The notes under the pieces: generated by a model | Seen by the model: only the letters and a program-made list of their open reading frames with translations | What the model was told of the DNA's origin: nothing | Database searches by the model: none | From: Haloarcula sp. CBA1129 | Lineage (GTDB): Archaea > Halobacteriota > Halobacteria > Halobacteriales > Haloarculaceae | Direction: 5' to 3' | DNA length: 64,000 bases | Assembly: GCF_008729015.1 (NCBI RefSeq) | Contig: NZ_RKSM01000001.1 | Span: forward strand, 1,240,001 to 1,304,000 | Part shown: piece by piece, positions 44,495-52,650 of the stretch | Position numbering within the stretch: the stretch's first letter is position 1 | Layout: every line of letters starts with the position of its first letter | Translations under genes and position numbers: made by a program

Positions 44495-45811
44495 ATGCAA
44501 GTGCCTGACATCTTCCTACTCGTACTTGATTCTTTGAGATATGATTATGTGGATCCCGACTGTAATGAGAGTTCCAACACCCCGAATCTTCAGCGCCTCA
44601 TCAATGATGGGATCTATTTTAACGAGACATATTCGACTGGTTCGTGGACAGTACCTGCCCACGGATCACTTTTCTCCGACACACTACCATCTGAAAGTGG
44701 TATCGGTGGTGAGAAGCGGATTTTCGATTGTAAGAATCCATTAGCTGAGCGGATTCGATCTCGAGGATACCAAACTATCGGTATTTCGGCAAACCCGTGG
44801 ATTACGAAGGACTTCGAATACGATCGGGGCTTTGATAGATTCAGTGGCTGTTTTCCGGATCTTCCTTTCAATAGTAATGATCCTCGAAAAGAAATCAAGA
44901 AGATCGATACCAAATCCTTTTCGAGATCGTACTTGGAGTTAGCAAAGTGGATTTTTTCAGATAATCGATTGAATAGATTTGGGAATTCAATCTATTCTCT
45001 CTTATCGGATCAGCTTCCATATATGAATGCGGAACAACTTACCGACCGAGCAATAGAAGAGATTGACAATTCTAGCTCGCCTCGGTTCTTTTTCGCGAAT
45101 TATATGGATGCTCACGAACCCTATACGGAAGAATCGAGATTAAATGAAAACATTGCGTGGAATCTGGAAAGTGTCGGTGTCTCATCACAGCCGGATCCAG
45201 AGAATGTGTCTGGTATTTACGCAAACGACGTGCGTTTTTTAGATCAGGCAATCGGTACGTTTATCGACCACCTCAAGAATGCGGGATTGTACAAGGACTC
45301 GTTACTAGTCGTGCTGGGGGACCACGGTCAGGCACTTGGTGAGCACGACTACTGGGGCCACGGCACGTTCCTGTATAAACCACTTATCAAAATTCCTGCT
45401 ATCGTGAAGCCACCAGCAGGAGAGGATATGTCAGAACCAGAGTATCCCGTGAGTATCATTGACATCTATGAACTGATCGACAAAGTATCAGACTCAATAG
45501 ATTTACACTCGCTCTCATTGCCGAGCCGAGAGTATGTCGTCGCTGAGTCGTTCGGAACACACGAATCAAAAGAAATTGACTGGGTGCCAGACGAAGGATA
45601 CAGAGCAATCATCACAAATGACTGTTTCGGGATTTTGAACCTGAAAACGAAAGAGATTGAGCTAATAGATCCAGACACCGATTCGGCCCGAAAAAAAATT
45701 AATGGTATAGCTTCTCGAGATAATCTAATGGACGAACTTATGACCGAAGGGCAAGTCGAGAAAGTCGACGACGCTGTTTCAGAGCGTCTAGAGCAACTAG
45801 GATATAAATGA
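44495..45811 (+). CDS. Sulfatase-fold (alkaline phosphatase superfamily) enzyme 2
   Basis: The 438-residue protein from MQVPDIFLLVLDSLRYDYVD has the superfamily motifs LLVLDSLRYDYV, TGSWTVPAHGSLFSD at the nucleophile site (Thr in SWTVPAH), FANYMDAHEPYTEE and VVLGDHGQALGEHDYWGHG. The GSWTVPAHGSLF form is that of many archaeal cluster enzymes and again has Thr at the nucleophile position. AT-rich coding like the flippase. The C-terminus ends ERLEQLGYK, echoing the other two. It overlaps the next gene by four bases (ATGA), indicating coupling. Confidence 0.85.
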   Translation: MQVPDIFLLVLDSLRYDYVDPDCNESSNTPNLQRLINDGIYFNETYSTGSWTVPAHGSLFSDTLPSESGIGGEKRIFDCKNPLAERIRSRGYQTIGISANPWITKDFEYDRGFDRFSGCFPDLPFNSNDPRKEIKKIDTKSFSRSYLELAKWIFSDNRLNRFGNSIYSLLSDQLPYMNAEQLTDRAIEEIDNSSSPRFFFANYMDAHEPYTEESRLNENIAWNLESVGVSSQPDPENVSGIYANDVRFLDQAIGTFIDHLKNAGLYKDSLLVVLGDHGQALGEHDYWGHGTFLYKPLIKIPAIVKPPAGEDMSEPEYPVSIIDIYELIDKVSDSIDLHSLSLPSREYVVAESFGTHESKEIDWVPDEGYRAIITNDCFGILNLKTKEIELIDPDTDSARKKINGIASRDNLMDELMTEGQVEKVDDAVSERLEQLGYK

Positions 45812-47424
45812 ATCAACTTCAGCGAGGCCTTAGTTACCTCCTATTGTTGTCTATTCTATTTCTCCTGACCCAGTTACATATGCGCAATACGCTTGTCCCC
45901 TTGGATCCATACTGGCGCTATCAGGGCGATATGCTCGCCACCCACATTCTTCAAACGGGTGAGCTTTCTTCGGGTATGGAGTTCGCCAATCACTCAATCC
46001 TCACAGGTTGGGTCAATTCATTTTTCGACGACTTCGGGAGTCCTCTGATAGTTGCAATCCTTGCACTGATCACGGGAAGCGATACGGTGACACTTGAAGG
46101 AATGCCATTGTTTACTCCTGCTCTGATCCTCGCTCAAAGTACGCTTGCTGCAACCCTTGTAGGGGATAAGCGAGTGTTCCCTATTGCACTATCAGGAGCC
46201 GTTTTTTATAAATTTCTGGCCCCCCACACGTTTTCCAATGCACATAGAGGCGGGTTAGCATGGACAATACTTCTGTTTCTCATCCTTACCGTCGTTCTCA
46301 GTGAGCGCGAGAAAGTGAGATACGGATGTGTATTGCTAATATTTGGAGCTGTTCTCCCGACCACAGCACATACATTGCCGGTTGCAGCTCTCCTGTTCCT
46401 CGGAATCGTATTTGTATTGAGTGAGGTGTTCAATAAGCAGATATTTGGGCTGGCAAGTGCCGCCCTTGTCGCGCTAATTATTTTTTCCTACAATCTCTTT
46501 GTATCCACATGGATTGGGAGAGTTGTGTTTAAATTCACAGTTGCTACATCCAGCGTCTCAGAACCCATCAATCCATCTACACTTGTGGAATCAATCACCC
46601 GTTCCGCCGCAGTCCACGAATCACTCATTCCGTACCTCATAACTGGTGCTCCCACCGAGTTCAGATTTCTTGTGATTGCATCGGTTACAATAGCCGGTAT
46701 AGTAACGATATCAGTCGTCGCCTACCGCATAAAAAAGTTGCTTAGAGCGCGTTCTATTGAAGCAATTCAGACCTTCGATATTATTGTCGTAGCGTTCGGT
46801 ATGCAAGCAGTAGTGTATGTCATGATCATTCCTTTCTTCGCACCGAGCGGCGGAATCAATCCACCACTACTTGGTTTGATGTTTTTCCCAGTTCTTCTCG
46901 CAAAATTCTATAAAATCTGGGGCGACTTAACAGTATCAAGTGGGGACATACCTCTGGGCAAGTTGTTTCTCCTTTTGATTCTTCTGCCCGGGGCAGTAGC
47001 GTCCTTCACGAATCCGATGACTGTAGGAGAAGTAAACTCCTTTAGCCAAGATGAATACAAGACCCTAAACTGGTTGGATAACTACAATAACGATAGGATC
47101 GTAACCGACTTCGGGACAGCGAGTTCATACTACGCTATTGGTGGTCGATCACCGACATATCTACCACCACCCAGTGCACCTGCGTACTCTACGGAAGAGT
47201 CAAGCCAACGGGTCGTACAGTTGTACTACACTGAACCGTCAAGGGCGTGTGCGTACGGAGATACCTATGTCGTGACGGAACGAATGCGTCGCACCGCTAT
47301 CCTACACTTAGGCTCGCTCGTGACACGACCGACGGAAGGGACGACACGTACATCGATAGAAGGATCATCTGAGATAGATCTGGTCTTCGATTCCGGGGAT
47401 AGCTTCATCTCCAGTTGCAGATGA
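45808..47424 (+). CDS. Polytopic membrane protein with C-terminal soluble domain (GT-C-like)
   Basis: The 538-residue protein has about 11-12 helices and a first external loop with PLDPYWRYQGDMLATHILQTGEL, where an Asp close to helix 1 is the usual GT-C catalytic place. The last 130 residues are soluble (TLNWLDNYNNDRIVTDFGTASSYYAIGG). It resembles the membrane protein at 26367-28055 in layout, though not closely in sequence by eye. It may be a lipid-linked sugar transferase or polymerase of the glycan pathway. It overlaps the preceding sulfatase-fold gene and converges on the third one. Confidence 0.65.
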   Translation: MNQLQRGLSYLLLLSILFLLTQLHMRNTLVPLDPYWRYQGDMLATHILQTGELSSGMEFANHSILTGWVNSFFDDFGSPLIVAILALITGSDTVTLEGMPLFTPALILAQSTLAATLVGDKRVFPIALSGAVFYKFLAPHTFSNAHRGGLAWTILLFLILTVVLSEREKVRYGCVLLIFGAVLPTTAHTLPVAALLFLGIVFVLSEVFNKQIFGLASAALVALIIFSYNLFVSTWIGRVVFKFTVATSSVSEPINPSTLVESITRSAAVHESLIPYLITGAPTEFRFLVIASVTIAGIVTISVVAYRIKKLLRARSIEAIQTFDIIVVAFGMQAVVYVMIIPFFAPSGGINPPLLGLMFFPVLLAKFYKIWGDLTVSSGDIPLGKLFLLLILLPGAVASFTNPMTVGEVNSFSQDEYKTLNWLDNYNNDRIVTDFGTASSYYAIGGRSPTYLPPPSAPAYSTEESSQRVVQLYYTEPSRACAYGDTYVVTERMRRTAILHLGSLVTRPTEGTTRTSIEGSSEIDLVFDSGDSFISSCR

Positions 47425-47426
47425 AT

Positions 47427-48827
47427 CTACCCCAGGTAACCGAGTTCCTTCAAGCGTTTCTCGGTATCGTCGCCTATTTCTAGATCGGATTGCTCTGCGG
47501 ATAACTCGACGTTTTCTTTTATTTCTCGGACTGCCGACGCCATCTCTTCGTCCGAGAGCGCGTCTGATGACTCTGATGTCTCGTCTGGTAGTTCGTATAT
47601 TTCAGTCGCATCGTTAGAGTCAGCGATCACTTTCTGATCAGCTATGATTCTGGCCCCCATCCAATGAGTATCAGACCCATTATTGAAATCAACTGGATCA
47701 CCGGGAGACGTCGACTGTGCTATTATTGTTCTCTCCGGTGATCGGTGTCCATTGAGCATCGATTGTCCGGAAAAATCGATTTCGTCTATTTCGACCCCTG
47801 CAGACTGAAGAACAGTTGGAGCTATATCGGTAAGACTTACTGGACTGTTGACATTTTCCTGATGGTTTGATGGTACATCGCCGGCTATGACGAGTGGGAC
47901 ATGGAGAACCTCTTCGTATAGGGTCATGTCGCGAGGGATCGAAGAACGACCGGCGTGGCCGAAGTGACCATGCTCCCACAGTTCTTCTCCATGGTCAGAC
48001 GTACAAAGCAGGAGGGTGTTCGAGAGATCGATTGCCTCGGTCAGACGTGCTATATTCTTGTCCGCTTGTCTGATGCTAGCGTCATAAGCGTCTTTGAGGT
48101 ATTGACGTTCTTCATTGTCAAGTTGCCAGATGAAATCGCCTTGTCGAGTATGAGTCATTGCTCGCGTTAGCAGTCGTGCATATCGGTTCTTGTCGTATTC
48201 GAAATCAGATACCAACTCAAAGAGATTCGCGTCGAATTCGTATGGATAGTGAGTGTCCATCAGGTGGACCCAAAGAAAATAGGGTTCTTGCGCCTTATTT
48301 ACCCAGTCGATCGCTGCGTCAATCAATACAGCGTCTTTCTCGTGCGGTTGGATGATTCTATTGAATCTATGATATGTGTCTTTTAATAAAACACCGACCT
48401 GGCCGGAGAATCCACCTGAGTCTAAAAGTCGCTTCCCGTGTTCGAGAATAGAATCCGTAATGTAGCTCGATTCTTTCTCATCAATGTTGTTCGTGAAATC
48501 TATGTAATCGTCGAAGTCACTATGATAACTAAACCGTGGTATCTGTATATTAGAATTGACAAGGCAAGTCTGATATCCAGCCTCTGATAAGTACGAGGGG
48601 ATGGTATCGACATCATCAAGAGCAAGTAGTCCGTTCTTCATCGGTAACTGTCCCGTCAGCATTGATGGAAGAGAGTGAGGTGTACAAGGTGCTGCGGCTC
48701 TTGCAGAATTGAAGTTGACTTCAGATATTCTCTTGAGTTCAGGGGTGGTATTGGTATCATATCCCAACAAAGTAGTGTGATCAGCTCTCACTGAGTCCAT
48801 AGTAACTATCACTATATTCTTTGTCAT
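47427..48827 (-). CDS. Sulfatase-fold (alkaline phosphatase superfamily) enzyme 3
   Basis: The 466-residue protein starts MTKNIVIVTMDSVRADHTTL. Motifs are VTMDSVRADHTTLLGY, AAPCTPHSLPSMLTGQLP, VHLMDTHYPYEFD and LCTSDHGEELWEHGHFGHAG. It has Cys-Thr-Pro-His where a sulfatase would read Cys-x-Pro-x-Arg; aligned on the LTG stretch, Thr again occupies the nucleophile position. The C-terminus TEKRLKELGYLG matches the shared RL-x-x-LGY ending. It is leftward, alone, with 2 bases between its stop and that of the membrane-protein gene. Confidence 0.85.
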   Translation of the reverse strand: MTKNIVIVTMDSVRADHTTLLGYDTNTTPELKRISEVNFNSARAAAPCTPHSLPSMLTGQLPMKNGLLALDDVDTIPSYLSEAGYQTCLVNSNIQIPRFSYHSDFDDYIDFTNNIDEKESSYITDSILEHGKRLLDSGGFSGQVGVLLKDTYHRFNRIIQPHEKDAVLIDAAIDWVNKAQEPYFLWVHLMDTHYPYEFDANLFELVSDFEYDKNRYARLLTRAMTHTRQGDFIWQLDNEERQYLKDAYDASIRQADKNIARLTEAIDLSNTLLLCTSDHGEELWEHGHFGHAGRSSIPRDMTLYEEVLHVPLVIAGDVPSNHQENVNSPVSLTDIAPTVLQSAGVEIDEIDFSGQSMLNGHRSPERTIIAQSTSPGDPVDFNNGSDTHWMGARIIADQKVIADSNDATEIYELPDETSESSDALSDEEMASAVREIKENVELSAEQSDLEIGDDTEKRLKELGYLG

Positions 48828-48889
48828 AGTACGAAAATCTCAATCCGACACAATAACTTTATTGTCATAGATTCTTCTCATATACATCG

Positions 48890-49897
48890 ATGACAGAGAT
48901 GGTGTCGATTATTTTAGTGAATTATAATACGAGTGACTACACAAACTCCTGTATTCAGTCCGTCTTAGGTGCTGACTACGAGAATATAGAAATCCACGTA
49001 GTGGATAATGATTCAACCAGTGCGGAACAGGCGAAGTTACAGAGGTTTCCGAGTACTGATTACCACTTTTTAGACAGCAATTTAGGTTTCGCTAAAGCAT
49101 GTAACTACGGTGCAAAGGAGAGCGAAGGTGACTACGTCTTTTTTTTAAATAACGATACGGAGATAGAGGACGGAGCTATATCACGTCTCGTTGAGGAATT
49201 ACGTGACCCATCGGTGGGTGCCGTCACCCCTCAAGTTCGATTCTATCACGACCGAACAACAATCGATCGAGATATCGGCCATTTTGATAATTTAGCTTAC
49301 GGCTGGCATCCCCGGCAGAACAGAACTGTGGACGAAGTTGAAGACGACGATTCTGTAATTGAAACACCTTGGATATCCGGATGTGCTCTCATGACCAAAA
49401 CAGAAGTATTTGAATCTATTGGGGGATTCGATACCGACTTTTTCATGTATTGTGAGGACCTCGAATTTTCCATTCGGCTTCAGAAACACGAATACGAGTT
49501 GAAGGCGGTCACAGACTCAATTGTGTATCACAAATACTCTGCATCGGCGAAGGATGATATTAATATCGACCGAAACGCATTTCAAATAAAACACCAATCG
49601 AAGAACCGAATGAAAATAATTTTCAAGCATTACCCAGCTGCATTAATAATCAGGAATCTCCATCTTATTATAGCCAGCAGCCTATACTGGTGCTGGATGT
49701 TAGGGCAGAAAGAGGAGTTAATAGAAGTGACCCGCCAGTTAGGGCGCATTAGCAAACACTCTTTCTCTGGGATCAAACAGCGGTCGGCAAGTAAGACTGA
49801 CCACGACTTTTTCGAAAAGATGGAAGTCAATACTTTTTGTGATTACATCAATATTGCATGGAATCAATCGGAGGCTTATAATCAAAACAGGTTCTGA
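48890..49897 (+). CDS. Family 2 glycosyltransferase (rhamnosyltransferase-like)
   Basis: The 335-residue enzyme has VSIILVNYNTSDYTNSCIQSV, VVDNDSTSAEQ, YVFFLNNDTEIEDGAI (metal-binding NDD-type), then WISGCALMTKTEVFESIGGFDTDFFMYCEDLEFSIRL in the acceptor region. This GT2 subgroup (WbbL-like) often adds rhamnose; the rml genes nearby support that, but the sugar is inferred. No membrane helices except a possible C-terminal hydrophobic patch (LHLIIASSLYWCW). It is AT-rich relative to the chromosome. The IS elements begin about 40 bases downstream. Confidence 0.88.
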   Translation: MTEMVSIILVNYNTSDYTNSCIQSVLGADYENIEIHVVDNDSTSAEQAKLQRFPSTDYHFLDSNLGFAKACNYGAKESEGDYVFFLNNDTEIEDGAISRLVEELRDPSVGAVTPQVRFYHDRTTIDRDIGHFDNLAYGWHPRQNRTVDEVEDDDSVIETPWISGCALMTKTEVFESIGGFDTDFFMYCEDLEFSIRLQKHEYELKAVTDSIVYHKYSASAKDDINIDRNAFQIKHQSKNRMKIIFKHYPAALIIRNLHLIIASSLYWCWMLGQKEELIEVTRQLGRISKHSFSGIKQRSASKTDHDFFEKMEVNTFCDYINIAWNQSEAYNQNRF

Positions 49898-49936
49898 AGG
49901 TTAAGAACATCAGTCTGATAGAAGTGGAAATAATAA

Positions 49937-49945
49937 TAGTATAAT
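49937..49945. repeat. Target-site duplication, left copy
   Basis: TAGTATAAT here matches the sequence at 52099-52107 exactly. It marks the left edge of the composite insertion. Confidence 0.85.
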
Positions 49946-50809
49946 CGCTCATGTGAAGCACGTTGTTGGTGAATCAGAGGACGGTTCGAACGATTTCTTT
50001 GAGCGCTTCTTGACCGGGTTTGCGTAGGATTCGTCGGCGAAGTTGGAATGCTCTGAGATACGGCGTCAGTTTGTCTTTGGAGACGCCTCGGTGTGGCGAG
50101 AGCCACCGTCGCGCCAGCGACGCGTGGCTCTCGCAGGTATTCACGTGCGCGTCTCCATCCACGTATTCACCCTCGCTGTGAATGACCGCTTCTCGCTGGT
50201 AGTTCTCGTCGTCTTCGAGTGGATCGTACGCTCGAAATCCGTCAGTATAGACGGTCATCGACTCCTCCTCGCAGTCGCTGAGGAGGAGTCGCACGGTCGA
50301 TTCGTCAGCGGATTTCGCCGGGACAACGTAGCTCTCACCGCTGCCACGATCGACCAACGTGAACACTGGTGGTTTGTCACCATCGTACGATCCTCGTCCA
50401 CGCGTGGACAGACCACGCGAGCGCGACTCTTGATCGCGCTCGCGGCCCTTTAGCCCCGCAGTCACGTAGACTTCGTCGATTTCGACCGGGCCAACGAGGT
50501 TGATGGCTGGCGCGTCAAGCGTTCTGGCGAACTGCTCGACGCGCCGCCGTAGTGACCGATACGAAACGGGGAGTTCAGCGTCCAGCTGGTGGATACTTGT
50601 GTTGAACCGAAGAAACGAGTAGAACGCGAACAAGAGCTTGTCGAGGCCGATCTTCGCGTGCGCGAACATCGTGCCAGTCTTGTCGGTGAACGTGCGGTCG
50701 CAATCCTTACAGAGATACCGTTGATACGTTCGATAGCTGCCGTGTTTAATCACCGACTCAGACCGGCAGTGCGGGCAATAGAGGCCATCGCGCCAGCGAA
50801 CCTGCTCTA

Positions 50810-51959
50810 GTGGCTAGTGGAAGTTATGAAGGTGGAATATGATGTATGAGTATGTCTGGAGATCGCCGCAAAGAGATCGTTCGTCACCTCAGTGAGGACG
50901 ATCTCGATCGACTCCTCACAGAGTCTACGGATGAGAAACTCACTGAGCGGCTGATCTTCATTAAGCGGCTGTACAAGGGGGCGACCCTGGAGGACGCTGC
51001 CGACGACGTCGGCAGGTCCTCCGCAACAGGAACACGCTGGGCTCGTCGGTGGAACAAGGGTGGTCTCGGACTTTTGATGCCGAACTTCGGGGGCGGCAGG
51101 CCCCCGAAGCTCGGCCCAGCCCAACGAGAACGCCTCCTGGACCTGCTCCGTGAGGGCCAACCCTGGAAGAAACAGGAGATACAGCACCTCATCAACGAGG
51201 AGTTCGACGTTGAATTTCACCCAGCCCACCTCACTACATTCCTCGAAAAGCTCGGCCTCTCCTACGCAATTCCACGGACTAAGCGTCCATCACGGCCAGA
51301 GAATGCCGAAGAGATCCTCGACGAACGCGTCAGCGACGTGTTCGACGAGGGGTCTGATGAGCCCCACAACAACCGCGATGGAGACGACGAGGAAGGCTGG
51401 GTCGTTGACGAAGAGATCCGTACGGACGGTGGAACTGTACTTGGATTCCTCGACACATCGCATCCGCAACCGTGGGACAACTCATAGCGACTCTACACCG
51501 TCGACGACCCTCACATCACCCGACCGCTGGTGAAGTTAGACGAACCAGCGGTCGGGTTCTATGCACTCTCTGGTGAGAGTGTACTTCAGTTTCCAACCAC
51601 TCAGGAGAAAGAGCGAATTTGCGAGTGTCTCGAGGGGATCCGCGAGCAGAATCCGCTGGCTCGGATTCTGCTCGTTTTGGATAACTTCTCTTCACACGTG
51701 TGCGAGTATACACGCAAGCGAGCCCATCAACTCGGGATTGACCTCGTGTTTCTCCCCGTTGGCTCACCGGATCTCAACCCAATCGAGCAGGTCTGGAAGA
51801 GTCTGAAATGGGAAGCGTCACCGTTGATTGTGGAGAACGCGGCAGAATACCGCGCTCTCCTCACCGAACTCTTTGAGAAGCTCACAGCTCAGCTGAGTTT
51901 CGCGGCCTCTTGGATCGACAATCATCTCGGCAGTTATCTTCAAAAGTTACGCTAGGTAC
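50810..51959 (+). mobile_element. IS630-type insertion sequence
   Basis: The 1150-base element lies between TA dinucleotides (50808-50809 and 51960-51961), as expected for IS630/Tc1. Ends GTGGCTAGTGG... and, complemented, GTACCTAGCGT... match at about two-thirds of the first 26 bases. It contains one transposase frame, reading opposite to the host element's gene. Confidence 0.8.
50846..51955 (+). pseudogene. IS630-family transposase with an in-frame stop
   Basis: The frame from 50846 to 51955 would encode 369 residues. It has an N-terminal helix-turn-helix (IKRLYKGATLEDAADDVGRS), a basic linker, an acidic segment EGWVVDEEIRTDGGTVLGF, and the catalytic LLVLDNFSSH and SPDLNPIEQVWKSL in the second half. 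A TAG at 51485-51487 interrupts it after QPWDNS; the frame continues unchanged as RLYTVDDPH. Close relatives typically read a Gln there, so a single CAG to TAG change is likely. Reading resumes without frameshift. Confidence 0.88.
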
Positions 51960-52098
51960 TACAGCAGGTTCGCGGCGCTCGCCTCTGAGTTCAACACTTC
52001 GAATGGGAACATATCGGGTGACGCTGCCGCGTCACCCTTGCCCGCTACGCTTCTACAGCACCAGCTCTATCTGACCAACAACCTGCTTCCGAAGAGCG

Positions 52099-52107
52099 TA
52101 GTATAAT
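52099..52107. repeat. Target-site duplication, right copy
   Basis: TAGTATAAT, identical to 49937-49945. Confidence 0.85.
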
Positions 52108-52152
52108 ACTCACAATAATCCTTTTAACCGATTTCTCAAGAATTCAAAACAC

Positions 52153-52164
52153 TAATATATATAT
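52153..52164 (+). promoter_or_regulatory. TATA box of rmlC
   Basis: The AT-rich taatatatatat stretch lies 20-30 bases before the ATG at 52183, consistent with a leaderless rmlC transcript. It sits about 50 bases right of the IS end, so the insertion did not remove it. Confidence 0.5.
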
Positions 52165-52182
52165 CACAAATAAGATTAAGTA

Positions 52183-52647
52183 ATGATAGAAGGCGTGGAA
52201 GTTCAAGATCTTCAGGTTAACGCCGACGAACGCGGTCATCTCGTTGAAGTATTCCGCGAAGACTGGGAGCAATATGATATCAATCCAGCGATGTCCTATT
52301 ATTCGATGACTTATCCAGGGGTCATCAGAGCGTGGCATCGTCATCTCGAAGGGCAAATTGACCACTTTGTCTGCCCTGAAGGTCGCATCAAAGTCGGTAT
52401 TTATGATGACCGAACAGACTCTCCAACGAAAGGTGAATTAAACACCTTTGTCATCGGTGAACACAACCAACAGATGATCCGAATCCCGGGCAAGTGCTGG
52501 CACGGGTTCAAGGCCATAGGCGACGAGCCGTCGCTCCTCATCAACTTTCCTACGGAACTTTACGATTACGAGAATCCCGATGAAGAGCGGATTCCATACG
52601 ACACAGACAAAATACCTTTGGACTGGGAGGAACCACCTCATAAGTGA
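52183..52647 (+). CDS. rmlC: dTDP-4-dehydrorhamnose 3,5-epimerase family protein (RmlC)
   Basis: The 154-residue cupin begins MIEGVEVQDLQVNADERGHL, has the active-site WHRH region (RAWHRHLEGQIDHFVCPEGRIK) that corresponds to the RGxHxQ motif, and GKCWHGFKA, then the conserved PTELYDY-type end. It converts dTDP-4-dehydro-6-deoxyglucose to its 3,5-epimer. It is shorter than bacterial RmlC (about 180), mainly at the C-terminus, so a related 3- or 5-epimerase is an alternative. The rmlA gene follows 3 bases later. Confidence 0.85.
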   Translation: MIEGVEVQDLQVNADERGHLVEVFREDWEQYDINPAMSYYSMTYPGVIRAWHRHLEGQIDHFVCPEGRIKVGIYDDRTDSPTKGELNTFVIGEHNQQMIRIPGKCWHGFKAIGDEPSLLINFPTELYDYENPDEERIPYDTDKIPLDWEEPPHK

Positions 52648-52650
52648 AAC

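Larger units (their letters stand above)
49974..52012 (-). pseudogene. IS1595-family transposase, split by an IS630-type insertion
   Basis: The C-terminal 259+ residues are read from about 50807 to 49974: zinc ribbon CPHC...CKDC, catalytic VGPVEIDEVYV, VYTDGFRAYD and CESHASLARRWLS. The N-terminus (MFPFEVLNSEASAANLL) is found beyond the insertion, from the ATG complementary to 52010-52012. The frame is broken at about 50809-51961. Removing the inserted element and its TA duplication nearly restores LLEQVRWRDG, but a 2-base difference (extra CA) remains at the right junction. A functional enzyme is unlikely. Confidence 0.85.
49946..52098. mobile_element. IS1595-type insertion sequence carrying a nested IS630-type element
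   Basis: The ends CGCTC...GAGCG are followed inward by 16-base inverted repeats (GAAGCACGTTGTTGGT at 49955-49970 and its complement at 52074-52089, 15 of 16 identical). The whole 2153-base unit is bounded by 9-base direct repeats. About 1000 bases belong to the IS1595-type element; the rest is a second element inserted into its transposase gene. It lies inside the glycan island between glycosyltransferase and rmlC. Confidence 0.85.

Noticed and set aside
51485..51487. TAG read as pyrrolysine or programmed readthrough
   Set aside because: No pyrrolysine genes are expected in haloarchaea and the gene is a transposase; a point mutation is simpler.
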